DNA from: Nonomuraea gerenzanensis
GTDB taxonomy: Bacteria > Actinomycetota > Actinomycetes > Streptosporangiales > Streptosporangiaceae
Length of the DNA stretch: 64,000 nt
Assembly: GCF_020215645.1 (NCBI RefSeq)
Contig: NZ_CP084058.1
Location: 7,130,001 to 7,194,000 of the forward strand
Reading direction: 5' to 3'
This document shows, piece by piece, positions 33,246 to 41,900 of the stretch (positions are counted from its first letter, which is position 1; the number at the start of each line of letters is the position of its first letter). The notes under the pieces are model-generated. The model saw only the letters and a list, made by a program, of their open reading frames with translations. It was not told the DNA's origin and ran no database searches. A program made the translations under genes and the position numbers.

Positions 33246-34181
33246 CTAGTGCGGGATGGCGTCGATGAGCTGGCGGGCGCCCTGGCGGAGCAGCGCGACG
33301 GCGACGGACGTACCCAGCGTGGCCGGGTCGAGCGGGCCCGCCCACTCGTGGGCGTCCAGGACCGTCTTGCCGTCCGGGGTGAAGACGCGGGCGCGCAGCG
33401 ACAGGCGCCCGCCGCGCTCGGCGCGGGCGTACCCGGCGATCGGGCTGTTGCAGTGCCCCTGCAGCACGTGCAGCAACATGCGCTCGGCCGTCACCTCGCG
33501 CCAGGTGTCGGCGTCGCCCAGGGCCGCCACGGCCTCGATGGTCTCGGCGTCGTCCTCCCTGCACTGCAGGGCGAGCACGCCCGCGCCGATCGGCGGGCAC
33601 ATCGACTCCAGCGGCAGCGCCTCGGTGATGCGGTCGCTCATGCCGATCCGCTCCAGGCCCGACACGGCCAGCATCAGCGCGTCGGCCTCGCCGGCGTCGA
33701 GCTTCTCCAGCCGCCGGTTGGCGTTGCCGCGCATCGGGACGCAGCGCAGGTGCGGGTGCGAGGCGGCGAGCTGCGCGATGCGGCGCACCGACGACGTGCC
33801 GATCGTGGTGCCCGGCGGCAGCTCGTCCAGGGGCAGGCCGCCCGGGTGCACGAGGGCGTCGCGCAGGTCGTCGCGCTTGAGGAAGGCCGCCCAGGTCGTC
33901 CCCGCGGGCAGCGGCCGGTCGGCCGGGACGTCCTTGACGCAGTGCACCGCGAGGTCGGCCTGGCCCGTGAGCAGGAGCGCGTCGACCTCCTTGGTGAACG
34001 CGCCCTTGCCGCCGAGCGCCGACAGCGCGCCCTGCCACCTGTCGCCCGACGTCGTGACCGGCACGACCTCGGTGCGCACGCCGGGGTGCAGCGTGGTGAG
34101 CTCGTGCCGGACCCGCTCCACCTGGGCGAGCGCCATGGGAGAGGAACGGGTGGCGATGCGGATCAGCTCAGGGACTGCCAT
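33246..34181 (-). CDS. hemC: hydroxymethylbilane synthase (porphobilinogen deaminase)
   Basis: 311 aa. It joins four porphobilinogens for haem, corrin and sirohaem. Seen: [13 protein letters not shown] near the N-terminus, [23 protein letters not shown] (catalytic Asp; usual sequence is HSLKDVP, here Cys replaces Ser), [15 protein letters not shown], and [13 protein letters not shown] with the dipyrromethane-anchor Cys. It stands apart from other hem genes and differs from the canonical motifs, so it may be a second copy. Convergent with the CYP51 operon; 38 nt separate the stops. Confidence 0.92.
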   Translation of the reverse strand: MAVPELIRIATRSSPMALAQVERVRHELTTLHPGVRTEVVPVTTSGDRWQGALSALGGKGAFTKEVDALLLTGQADLAVHCVKDVPADRPLPAGTTWAAFLKRDDLRDALVHPGGLPLDELPPGTTIGTSSVRRIAQLAASHPHLRCVPMRGNANRRLEKLDAGEADALMLAVSGLERIGMSDRITEALPLESMCPPIGAGVLALQCREDDAETIEAVAALGDADTWREVTAERMLLHVLQGHCNSPIAGYARAERGGRLSLRARVFTPDGKTVLDAHEWAGPLDPATLGTSVAVALLRQGARQLIDAIPH

Positions 34182-34220
34182 CCGCCGATGGTAGCGCCCC
34201 CGGGCACGGGTTCGGGCGCA

Positions 34221-34565
34221 TCACCCCGCCGGGGCCTCGGCGAGTGACAGGCTGTTGCCGTCCGGGTCGAGGATCTCCACGTGGCGTACGCCGTTGCCGT
34301 AGGTCTCCACGGGCTCGTGCCCGATGCCGTGCGCGGCCAGGCGGGCCAGGATGTCGTCGAGGTCGCGCACCCCGAAAGTGATCATGGTGCCGCCCACTCT
34401 GGAGGCCCGTACCGGCCGGTCGTCGAGGACGAGCCAGGCGTTCTCCCCTGTCTGCCACAGGAGCTCCGCGCCGATGATCTCGTCCGCCGGCCGGCCGAAG
34501 AACACCTCGTACCACTTCTGCGCGGTCGCCAGGTCACTTACGCAGACCACACTGTGCATGTCCAT
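34221..34565 (-). CDS. glyoxalase/bleomycin-resistance (VOC) family protein
   Basis: 114 aa, vicinal oxygen chelate fold with paired beta-alpha-beta-beta-beta units. Seen: MHSVVCVSDLATAQKWYEVF (first metal His region), the middle TMITFGVRDLDDILARL and the closing VRHVEILDPDGNSLSL (second-half metal Glu/His). Function may be dioxygenase, isomerase or drug binding; it cannot be resolved. AAGGA precedes ATG 34565 by 8 nt. The gap 34566-34717 upstream holds nothing convincing. Confidence 0.85.
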   Translation of the reverse strand: MDMHSVVCVSDLATAQKWYEVFFGRPADEIIGAELLWQTGENAWLVLDDRPVRASRVGGTMITFGVRDLDDILARLAAHGIGHEPVETYGNGVRHVEILDPDGNSLSLAEAPAG

Positions 34566-34717
34566 GGAGCCGTTCCTTCGAGTCGTCACGAAGGGTGGAC
34601 CTCCTGCGCGGCCGGAACTCATCGGGCCGCCGGAACGCATCGCACAACCGGGCCGGGAGGCCGCGGCGGAACGCGCCGACGCGGGCGCAGCCCCATCACG
34701 GCACGTGCGGGATGCCG

Positions 34718-35383
34718 TCACGGTAGGTGCGGGGTGCCGTCGCGCATCGGTGGGAAGCGGAAGCGGGCCGCGGTGGTGGCGCGGGTCATCCCGGTGATGG
34801 GCGCCTCGCCGACGGGTTCGGTCTCGTCGTCGATGACGACCTCCCAGCGGCAGTGCGGCACCCGGTCGCCAGGCACGCGCGGCGGCCGGTGCACCGGACG
34901 GATGCGGGCCCTGGGGTTGACCGCCTGCGCGGTCCAGTCGAAGGTGCCGTCCTCGATGTGGTGGCACATGCCGCGCACCGCCCGCTCGCCGAACGGCTCA
35001 ACGTCGAGCAGCGCCCCGCAGGTGCGCAGCTGGAAGAAGCCGTGCCGCTCGTCGATCAGCTCGTACTCGACGTCCATGTAGTGCTGGGCGAAGCCGGGGT
35101 CGAGCTGCAGGCACTTGAAGATGGCCGAGACGCCGTCGCCCTCGATCCGCATGATCTCGCGGATCCGCTGGGTGTAGACCGGGCTGGCGCCGCGCCACTC
35201 CTGGACGGCGATCTCCTCCACGGCCTCCTGGCCGTACCTCATCCCGACAGCGATGAGGCTGGAGCGGTCGAGCAGGTGGACGATGAGGGCGTACTCCCTG
35301 ACCAGGCGCACGAGGGCCGCCTTCGACAGGTCCTCGAAGCGGAAGCCCGGGTCGAACGCGCCGGAGTAGTCGTCACGGGACAC
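34718..35383 (-). CDS. conserved-looking protein of unknown function, divergent from ALDH
   Basis: 221 aa, soluble. It opens with an amphipathic region (FRFEDLSKAALVRLVREYAL), then MRYGQEAVEEIAVQEWRG. The middle has a Cys/His cluster: RTCGALLDVEPFGERAVRGMCHHIED. The end is RWEVVIDDE and a Pro-rich tail. The CHHIE motif could bind metal; the fold might relate to bacterial ligand-binding or hydrolase domains that carry similar CHH motifs, but I do not recognise it. GTG 35383 with AAGGAGG 7 nt upstream. It shares its promoter region with the ALDH operon. Confidence 0.75.
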   Translation of the reverse strand: MSRDDYSGAFDPGFRFEDLSKAALVRLVREYALIVHLLDRSSLIAVGMRYGQEAVEEIAVQEWRGASPVYTQRIREIMRIEGDGVSAIFKCLQLDPGFAQHYMDVEYELIDERHGFFQLRTCGALLDVEPFGERAVRGMCHHIEDGTFDWTAQAVNPRARIRPVHRPPRVPGDRVPHCRWEVVIDDETEPVGEAPITGMTRATTAARFRFPPMRDGTPHLP

Positions 35384-35420
35384 GGGCCCCTCCTTCGATT
35401 CCCCCTTGCACGGTCACTCG

Positions 35421-35446
35421 TGAACTGTAGTCTGGACAGGTGTCCA
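35421..35446 (+). promoter_or_regulatory. shared operator copy 2, overlapping the ALDH start codon
   Basis: TGAACT, 3 nt, GTCTGGACA, 2 nt, TGTCCA; core palindrome TGGACA-GG-TGTCCA is perfect. The GTG start of the ALDH (35440) sits at the same offset as the ATG in copy 1. TTGCAC (35406-35411), 16 nt, TAGTCT (35428-35433) form a plausible promoter for a leaderless transcript. Confidence 0.65.
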
Positions 35447-36927
35447 TAACAAGCGGTCGCTTGCTCAATGGCTGGGCGGAGCAGGGCTCTCCCCTCCTGA
35501 TCGGCGGCAGCCTGGTTCCGGGCGAGCAGTGCTTCCAGACCGTCGACCCGGCCACCGAGGAGGTCATCGGCCTGGCCGCCGACGCCACCCCCGGCCGGCT
35601 CGACGAGGCTGTCGCCGCCGCCCGCCGCGCGTTCGACGACTCCGGCTGGAGCACCGACCTGGCGCTGCGCGTCCGCTGCCTGCGCCAGCTCAGGCAGGCG
35701 CTGGAACGGCACGCCGAGGAGCTGCGCGCGCTCACCATCAGGGAGGCCGGCGCGCCCCGGTTCCTGACGTACGGGGCGCAGCTCGACGCCCCCGTGGCCG
35801 ACCTGGGGTGGGTCGCCGACCTGGCCGAGAGCTACGAGTGGACGCGCGACCTGGGCCGGGCCGCGCCGATGGGCATCGCCAGCGACCGGCGCGTGCTGCG
35901 CGAGCCGGTGGGCGTGGTCGCCGCGATCACCCCGTGGAACTTCCCGCACCAGATCAACCTGGCCAAGCTCGGCCCCGCGCTGGCCGCCGGCAACACCGTG
36001 GTGCTCAAGCCCGCCCCCGACACGCCCTGGTGCGCGGCGGCGCTCGGGCGGGTCGTCGCCGAGGAGACCGACCTCCCGCCGGGCGTCGTCAACATCGTCA
36101 CCGGCCGCGACCATGCCCTGGGCGCTCTCCTTGCCGCCGATCCGCGCGTGGACCTGGTCTCGTTCACCGGCTCGACGGCGACGGGGCGCGCGGTGATGCG
36201 CGGCGCCGCGGAGACGCTCAAGAAGGTGTTCCTGGAGCTGGGCGGCAAGTCGGCGTGCGTCGTGCTGGACGACGCCGACCTCGCGGGGGCGTGCACGTAC
36301 GCCGCCTTCGCCGCGATCTCCCACGCCGGGCAGGGCTGCGCGCTCACCACGCGGCTGCTGGTCCCCCGCGCCCACCACGACGAGGCCGTGCGGATCACCG
36401 CCCGCACGATGGCGCGGCTCGGCACCGGCGACCCCGCCGACGAGCGCACCGTCTGCGGCCCGGTCATCTCCGCCCGCCAGCGCGACCGCGTGGAGGCGTA
36501 CCTGAAGCTCGCGGTCGCGGAGGGCGGCTCGTTCGCCACCGGCGGGCGCCGGCCCGATCGGGACAGGGGCTTCTGGATCGAGCCCACGCTGGTCACGGGG
36601 CTGACCAACCGGTGCAGGGCCGCCAGGGAGGAGATCTTCGGGCCGGTGCTGGTGGTGCTGCCGCACGACGGTGACGACGACGCCGTACGGATCGCCAACG
36701 ACTCCCCGTACGGGCTGTCCGGCGCCGTGCACGCCGGCGACCCGGAGCGGGCGCGAGCGGTGGCGCGGCGGCTGCGCACCGGCACGGTCAGCGTCAACGG
36801 CGGCGTCTGGTACGGGCCTGACGTGCCGTTCGGCGGCTACAAGCAGTCGGGGGTCGGCCGCGAGATGGGGGTCGCGGGCTTCGAGGAGTACCTGGAGATC
36901 AAGTCGATCGCGGAGGGAGCGGGATGA
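35440..36927 (+). CDS. NAD(P)-dependent aldehyde dehydrogenase
   Basis: 495 aa, ALDH superfamily. Seen: TPWNFPHQINLAKLGPALAA with the catalytic Asn, FTGSTATGR cofactor loop, LELGGKSA with the general-base Glu, and HAGQGCALTT with the nucleophilic Cys. It oxidises an aldehyde to the acid. It corresponds to Rv0768 (aldA) in gene order and heads a four-gene operon. Translation starts at GTG 35440 inside the operator. Confidence 0.95.
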   Translation: MSITSGRLLNGWAEQGSPLLIGGSLVPGEQCFQTVDPATEEVIGLAADATPGRLDEAVAAARRAFDDSGWSTDLALRVRCLRQLRQALERHAEELRALTIREAGAPRFLTYGAQLDAPVADLGWVADLAESYEWTRDLGRAAPMGIASDRRVLREPVGVVAAITPWNFPHQINLAKLGPALAAGNTVVLKPAPDTPWCAAALGRVVAEETDLPPGVVNIVTGRDHALGALLAADPRVDLVSFTGSTATGRAVMRGAAETLKKVFLELGGKSACVVLDDADLAGACTYAAFAAISHAGQGCALTTRLLVPRAHHDEAVRITARTMARLGTGDPADERTVCGPVISARQRDRVEAYLKLAVAEGGSFATGGRRPDRDRGFWIEPTLVTGLTNRCRAAREEIFGPVLVVLPHDGDDDAVRIANDSPYGLSGAVHAGDPERARAVARRLRTGTVSVNGGVWYGPDVPFGGYKQSGVGREMGVAGFEEYLEIKSIAEGAG

Positions 36928-36994
36928 CCGCGCGGAGATCAGCGGGCGCAGGCGGCACGATCACCGCACACGGATCGGCGATGGAGTTGGCGCG

Positions 36995-37732
36995 ATGAGG
37001 CGATTCGCCGGGAAGGTGGCGATCGTCACGGGCGCCGCCCAGGGCATCGGAGAGGCGTACGCGCGGGCGCTGGCCACCGAGGGCGCCGGCGTGGTCGTGG
37101 CGGACGTGGACGAGCGGGGCGCGAAGGTCGCCGACGACATCGGGGGCCTGTTCGTCAGGACCGACGTGGCCGACCCCGCCTCCGCCGAGGCGATGGCGGC
37201 AGCGGCCGTGACGGCATTCGGCGGCATCGACTACCTGGTCAACAACGCCGCCATCTTCGGCACCATGAAGCTGGACTTCCTGTTCACCGTGGACTGGGAC
37301 TACTACCGCAGGTTCATGGCCGTGAACCTGGACGGCGCGCTGCTGTGCGCCCGCGCCTGCCACGCCCGCATGGCCGAGCGCGGCGGCGGCGCCATCGTCA
37401 ACCAGTCCTCAACCGCCGCCTGGCAGTACGCCGGTTACTACGGCCTGGCCAAGGCCGGCGTGAACAGCCTCACCCAGCAGCTCGCGCACGAGCTCGGCTC
37501 GCTGAACATCCGCGTCAACGCCATCGCGCCCGGCCCCGTCGACACCGCCGCGCACCGGGCCGTGGTGCCCGGCGGGATGTCGGCCAGGATCGTGCGCGAC
37601 AAGCTCGCGCTCAAGCGGCTGGGCACGCCTGACGACCTCGTCGGGATGTGCCTGTTCCTGCTGTCGGACGAGGCCGCGTGGGTCACGGGACAGATCTTCA
37701 ACGTGGACGGAGGCGAGGTGTTCCGCGCATGA
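36995..37732 (+). CDS. short-chain dehydrogenase of the ALDH operon
   Basis: 245-aa classical SDR: TGAAQGIGEAYARAL, NNAAIFG, SSTAAWQYAGYYGLAKAG (Ser and Tyr-x3-Lys) and C-terminal GQIFNVDGGEVF. GGAG 8 nt before ATG 36995. It corresponds to Rv0769. The 67-nt gap after ALDH contains nothing else. Its stop overlaps the next start (ATGA). Confidence 0.93.
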   Translation: MRRFAGKVAIVTGAAQGIGEAYARALATEGAGVVVADVDERGAKVADDIGGLFVRTDVADPASAEAMAAAAVTAFGGIDYLVNNAAIFGTMKLDFLFTVDWDYYRRFMAVNLDGALLCARACHARMAERGGGAIVNQSSTAAWQYAGYYGLAKAGVNSLTQQLAHELGSLNIRVNAIAPGPVDTAAHRAVVPGGMSARIVRDKLALKRLGTPDDLVGMCLFLLSDEAAWVTGQIFNVDGGEVFRA

Positions 37733-38559
37733 TGTACGGCTTCGTCGGGCTCGGCCAGATCGGCGCCCCCATGGCGGCCCGCCTGGCCGGCCCCGGCCTG
37801 ATCGTCCACGACCTCCGGTCCGAGGCGATGGCGCCCCTGGTCGAGCGGGGCGCGCTGCCCGCCGCGAGCCTGGCCGAGGTGGCCCGCGCCTCGATCGTCT
37901 CGCTCATGGTGCGCGACGACGCCCAGGTGCGCGAGGTGGCCGACACCCTGATCCCCGCGAGCGCCCCGGGCACGATCCTCGCCGTCCACTCCACCATCCG
38001 CGCCGGCACCGCGGTCGAGCTGGCCGAGGCCGCGGTGCCGTACGGGGTGGAGGTGGTGGACGCCCCCGTCAGCGGCGGCTTCATGGGCGCCGCCGAGGGC
38101 ACCCTGGCGGTCATGGCCGGCGCGAGCGAGGCGGCGTTCGCACGGGTGAAGGAGGCGTTCGCCCCCTGGGCGGGGCTCGTCCTGCACATGGGCCCCGTCG
38201 GCGCCGGCACCCGCGCCAAGCTGGCCCGCAACCTGCTGCACTTCGTGTCCTTCGCCGCCGCGGCCGAGGCTCAGCGCCTGGCGCAGGCCGCCGGGATCCC
38301 GCTCGGCGCCCTCGGCCGGATCGTCCGCCACTCCGACGCGGTCACCGGCGGCCCCGGCGCCCTCATGATCCGCGACACCACCTCACCGCTGCCTCCCGGC
38401 GACCCGCTGCGCGCGATCATGAGCCACGTGCTCGCGCTCGGCGACAAGGACCTGTCGCTCGCCCTCGAGCTGGCCGGCGAGCTAGGCGTCGACACCCCGC
38501 TCGCCCGGCACGCCCACCAGCGCCTGGCCACCGACCTCGGCCTTGAGGAGCCCGCATGA
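37729..38559 (+). CDS. 3-hydroxyisobutyrate dehydrogenase-like NAD(P)-dependent oxidoreductase
   Basis: 276 aa. N-terminal Rossmann fold GFVGLGQIGAPMAARL; substrate motif DAPVSGGFMGAAEGTLAVM; catalytic Lys in GAGTRAKLARNLLHF. The family oxidises beta-hydroxyacids with NAD(P)+. It corresponds to Rv0770. It is coupled by 4-nt overlaps at both ends. Confidence 0.93.
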   Translation: MMYGFVGLGQIGAPMAARLAGPGLIVHDLRSEAMAPLVERGALPAASLAEVARASIVSLMVRDDAQVREVADTLIPASAPGTILAVHSTIRAGTAVELAEAAVPYGVEVVDAPVSGGFMGAAEGTLAVMAGASEAAFARVKEAFAPWAGLVLHMGPVGAGTRAKLARNLLHFVSFAAAAEAQRLAQAAGIPLGALGRIVRHSDAVTGGPGALMIRDTTSPLPPGDPLRAIMSHVLALGDKDLSLALELAGELGVDTPLARHAHQRLATDLGLEEPA

Positions 38560-38936
38560 CCGACGACAGACGGCAGCGCGGACTGGAGATGATGGGGCGG
38601 GTCTACGGGTGGGAGATGCGCGACGGGCCCGGCGACTTCTTCGGAATCACCGTGGATCACCTGTTCGCCGACATCTGGTCCCGGCCGGGGCTGTCCATGC
38701 GTGACCGGCGGCTCCTCCTGGTCGGCGTGCTGGCGGCCAAGGGGCTGAACGACGTGCTCGACATCCAGATCCCGGCGGCGTTGCGTAACTCCGAGCTGAG
38801 CGCCGAGGAGTTGCGTGAGATCGCCATCTTTCTCACGCATTACATCGGCTGGCCGCTGGGGGCCAGGCTCAGCGTGCAGATCGACACGCTGGTGGCGCGG
38901 CACGAGAAGAGCTCCGAGGGTGGGACGGACGGGTGA
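38556..38936 (+). CDS. carboxymuconolactone decarboxylase (CMD) family protein
   Basis: 126 aa. AhpD-like helical fold: LSMRDRRLLLVGVLAAKGL and AALRNSELSAEELREI, then FLTHYIGWPLGARL. The usual CxxC of peroxidase members is missing, so it is more likely a decarboxylase/lactonase or structural member. It corresponds to Rv0771. It ends the operon and converges with the caspase-WD40 gene 10 nt away. Confidence 0.88.
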   Translation: MTDDRRQRGLEMMGRVYGWEMRDGPGDFFGITVDHLFADIWSRPGLSMRDRRLLLVGVLAAKGLNDVLDIQIPAALRNSELSAEELREIAIFLTHYIGWPLGARLSVQIDTLVARHEKSSEGGTDG

Positions 38937-38945
38937 CACGGGGGC

Positions 38946-41900
38946 TCAGCCGTCGAAGCCGCGATTCAGCCGGAAGGCGGCCAGGCCCTTCTGGGTGGCG
39001 GCGAAGATCACACCTGTCTCGGTCATCGCCAGGCCCATGATCCTGGCCTCCACGTCGATGCTCAGGCTTCGCCCGCGTTCGCCGAGCTTCCAGATCTCGA
39101 GCTGGTCCCTGTGGTTGGCCAGCACCACCCGCCCGGCGCGAGCGGCGAAGGCGGCGCCGCTCATCGGGATCGGCTCCTGCTTCCCGCACCGGCGCCCTTC
39201 GTAGCGGTAGACGTGCAGTCTGGGCTCGTCGACGAGGCGGACGACGAGCCACAGGGCTCCGTCGGCGATCGTGCAGGCGACCTTCTCGATGCCCGCGGCG
39301 CGATCCGGGTGAGGCAGCACCGACAAGGCTCTGCGCCATCGGGGCAGTACGGTGAAGCGGGCCAGGAGCCGGTGATGGTAGAGGTCCCAGATCGCCACCC
39401 GGAAGTCGTCGCCGCCTGTCACGGCGATCGGGGTGCCGTCCGGCAGGCATCCCGTCTCCACCGTTCCGACCCAGCCCGAGTGAGCGCGCAGCGCCGCGAT
39501 CGCGCGGCCCTCGTCGAGGTTCCAGACCACGGCGTCGCTGCGGTGCCCGCCGGTGACGGCGATGCGCTCCCCCGTGGGGAGGCGGACGGCGGCGGACGCC
39601 TGTGGCCAGTAGACCGGATCAGCTTTGCACCTTTGCAGGAGAAACTGCCACGACCAACTCATCGTTCGGCTGACGTCGCAGGTGTGATCCGCGTAGAAGG
39701 TCACGAGCACCGGCTGGTCGTCGCCGTCCACGAGGGTCCGCGTGGTGGTCTCGGTGCGGCTGCCCAGCACCAATTTCCACTCCTGCCGTAGTGACACGAC
39801 CAGGGTGTCGTTCCAGGCATCCGGATCGGCCTCCCGACCACAGGCCTGCCCCAGCTCTGTGCCGTCGTCCAGGACGACGGCCCGCACTTCGGCCGCCTGG
39901 AAGATCCCGGGGTGCTCAGCGGAGTCCTGCTGGTCGGTGTGGTGGAAGTCCCAGAGTCGCACCGTCCCGTCCTCGCCGCCGGTGGCCACGATCTCGTGCC
40001 TGTCCGGGAGCAGCGCCACGTCATGCGCGGTGACCGGGCCGTTGTGACCGGCCAGCGTCACCTGCCTGCCGGATGACGGCAGAGTGAGCGAGACGTCAGG
40101 GGAGACGGACATGTCCCGTCGCGATCCCACCGACGCGCCGCACACCGACAGTTGCCTGTCGTCCAGGTACCAGGCGAACCTGTCCAAGAACCTGTGCTCT
40201 CTTCTCCGGACCAGTCTGCGATTGCCCGCCACGATCGTCTCGGAGACGTCGTGCCGCTGTGTCTCTCCCCCGATCTCTCTGTCGCGGGCAAGATCCCAGA
40301 TAAGCATGTTGTTCTTCTCATGGATGACCGCGAACAACGCTGTGTCGCCGTCCACCAGGTATTCGACCTTGCGCCCTCGCCGTTGGAGATGCGGCAGGGC
40401 AGAACGGCCGGTCTCCGGGTCGTAGAGAGCCCCGAACCTGGCGATGAGCACGTTCTTGCCCGTCTCCAGCCGTCCGGGAGCCAGGTCGGCCGCCGTCACC
40501 CGGCCGGGCAACGAGAGGAGTCTCCGAGCGGCGGCGAGGTCCCAGATCTCCGCGGGGAGAGCGGTGCCACCCGACCTGACCAGGACGGCACGCCCGTCGA
40601 ACCAGCGATTGAAGCCCATGGTCAGGTTCCCCGGGAACCGCCAGGCCGCGGCGGGCGGGATCTGCCACTTGAAGGCCCCGGAAGCCACCTCCCAAACCGT
40701 GCACGCGCCTTCCGCGTCGAGCAGCACGACGACCTCTCCTGACGGGTCGATCCGCGCGTCCAGCGCCGGGCGCTTCGAAGGGCCGAGCAGATGCGTCGTC
40801 AGTTGCTCACCCGTTCGCAGATCCCACTTCCGTATCGACCTGTCGACACCCACGGAGATCGCCACCGGCTGCCCGGTCGTCGAGCAGCGAAGGTCCGTCA
40901 CGCTGCCCGCATGCCCGGTGAGCACGCGGTGGGGATGCTCTTCCGGCCACTGGGACCACAAAGGTGTCCACGGCTCCTGCTCACCTCTGATCTGGATGCG
41001 GTACGCCAGCTTGCCGGCGCCTGCCCGGTATGCGGCCAGCCGCAGATAGGCCAGCCATTCCTGAGGTCGCTTGGTCCTGATCAGATGCAGCGCCCGCCTA
41101 TAGGCCGCGCCCGCCCGCCTGTCCTCGCGGTCCATCAGGTAGGGCAACGCCGCCAGGAGCGGTGCGGGCGTGGCCGCGAGCAGGAACGCGGGATCATGCA
41201 CCAGCTCGCCCAGCATGTCGGCCGACCCGAGTATGGCATGCGTCGCCAGATGGTCGAGGGTGTAGCGGTCGGCCCGAGCCCAGTCGGTCCGGCCCTGGTC
41301 CTTGGGCGCCCGGCCGGCGAAGAAGGCGGTGAAGCGCCGATGGACGAACTCCGCGTCGCGGTACTGACGAAGGTACTCGGCCAGCGCCGTGTGGTAGAGC
41401 CGGTAGAGCGACTCCCCGTCCACCACGGTCTCCACGACGTAGTAGCCGGCGTTCCGCAGCAGCCACTCGACGTTCTCGTTGGTGAACGGGTGGTGGCCGA
41501 GCCGGGAGGCGAGCGGCGCCCACACCCTTCCCCAGGGCAGGCCGGACCCCTGCGCGAAGGCCAGCGGCGTGAGCAGATCCCTTGCTTGCTGCGCCAAGTC
41601 CCCGAGCCTGGTCTCCAGGTCGTTGTGCATCGCCTCGGCCGCGGTCGCGGGCAGCGACGCTCGCCAGGCCTGGTCCCTGGGCTCCGGCACCGTCGGCTGC
41701 GCCGCCAGGGTGCGCGAGACGATCAGCGCGACCAGGAAGGACCGGCCGGCCGCCGCCGCGACCGCGTCCGCTACCTCGCGCACCACTTCCGCCGGCACGC
41801 TCGCGTACGGTGAGCCGGGCTCGATCTCCACCAGGCAGCGTGCGGCGTACTCGGACAGGCTGGCGGGATCGGCGTAGCTGGAGTCGTCCAGGTCCAGCAC

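Noticed and set aside
34566..34717. Possible upstream extension of the glyoxalase frame
   Set aside because: The extension is Arg/Pro/Ser-rich; ATG 34565 has a proper AAGGA site and begins the VOC fold directly.
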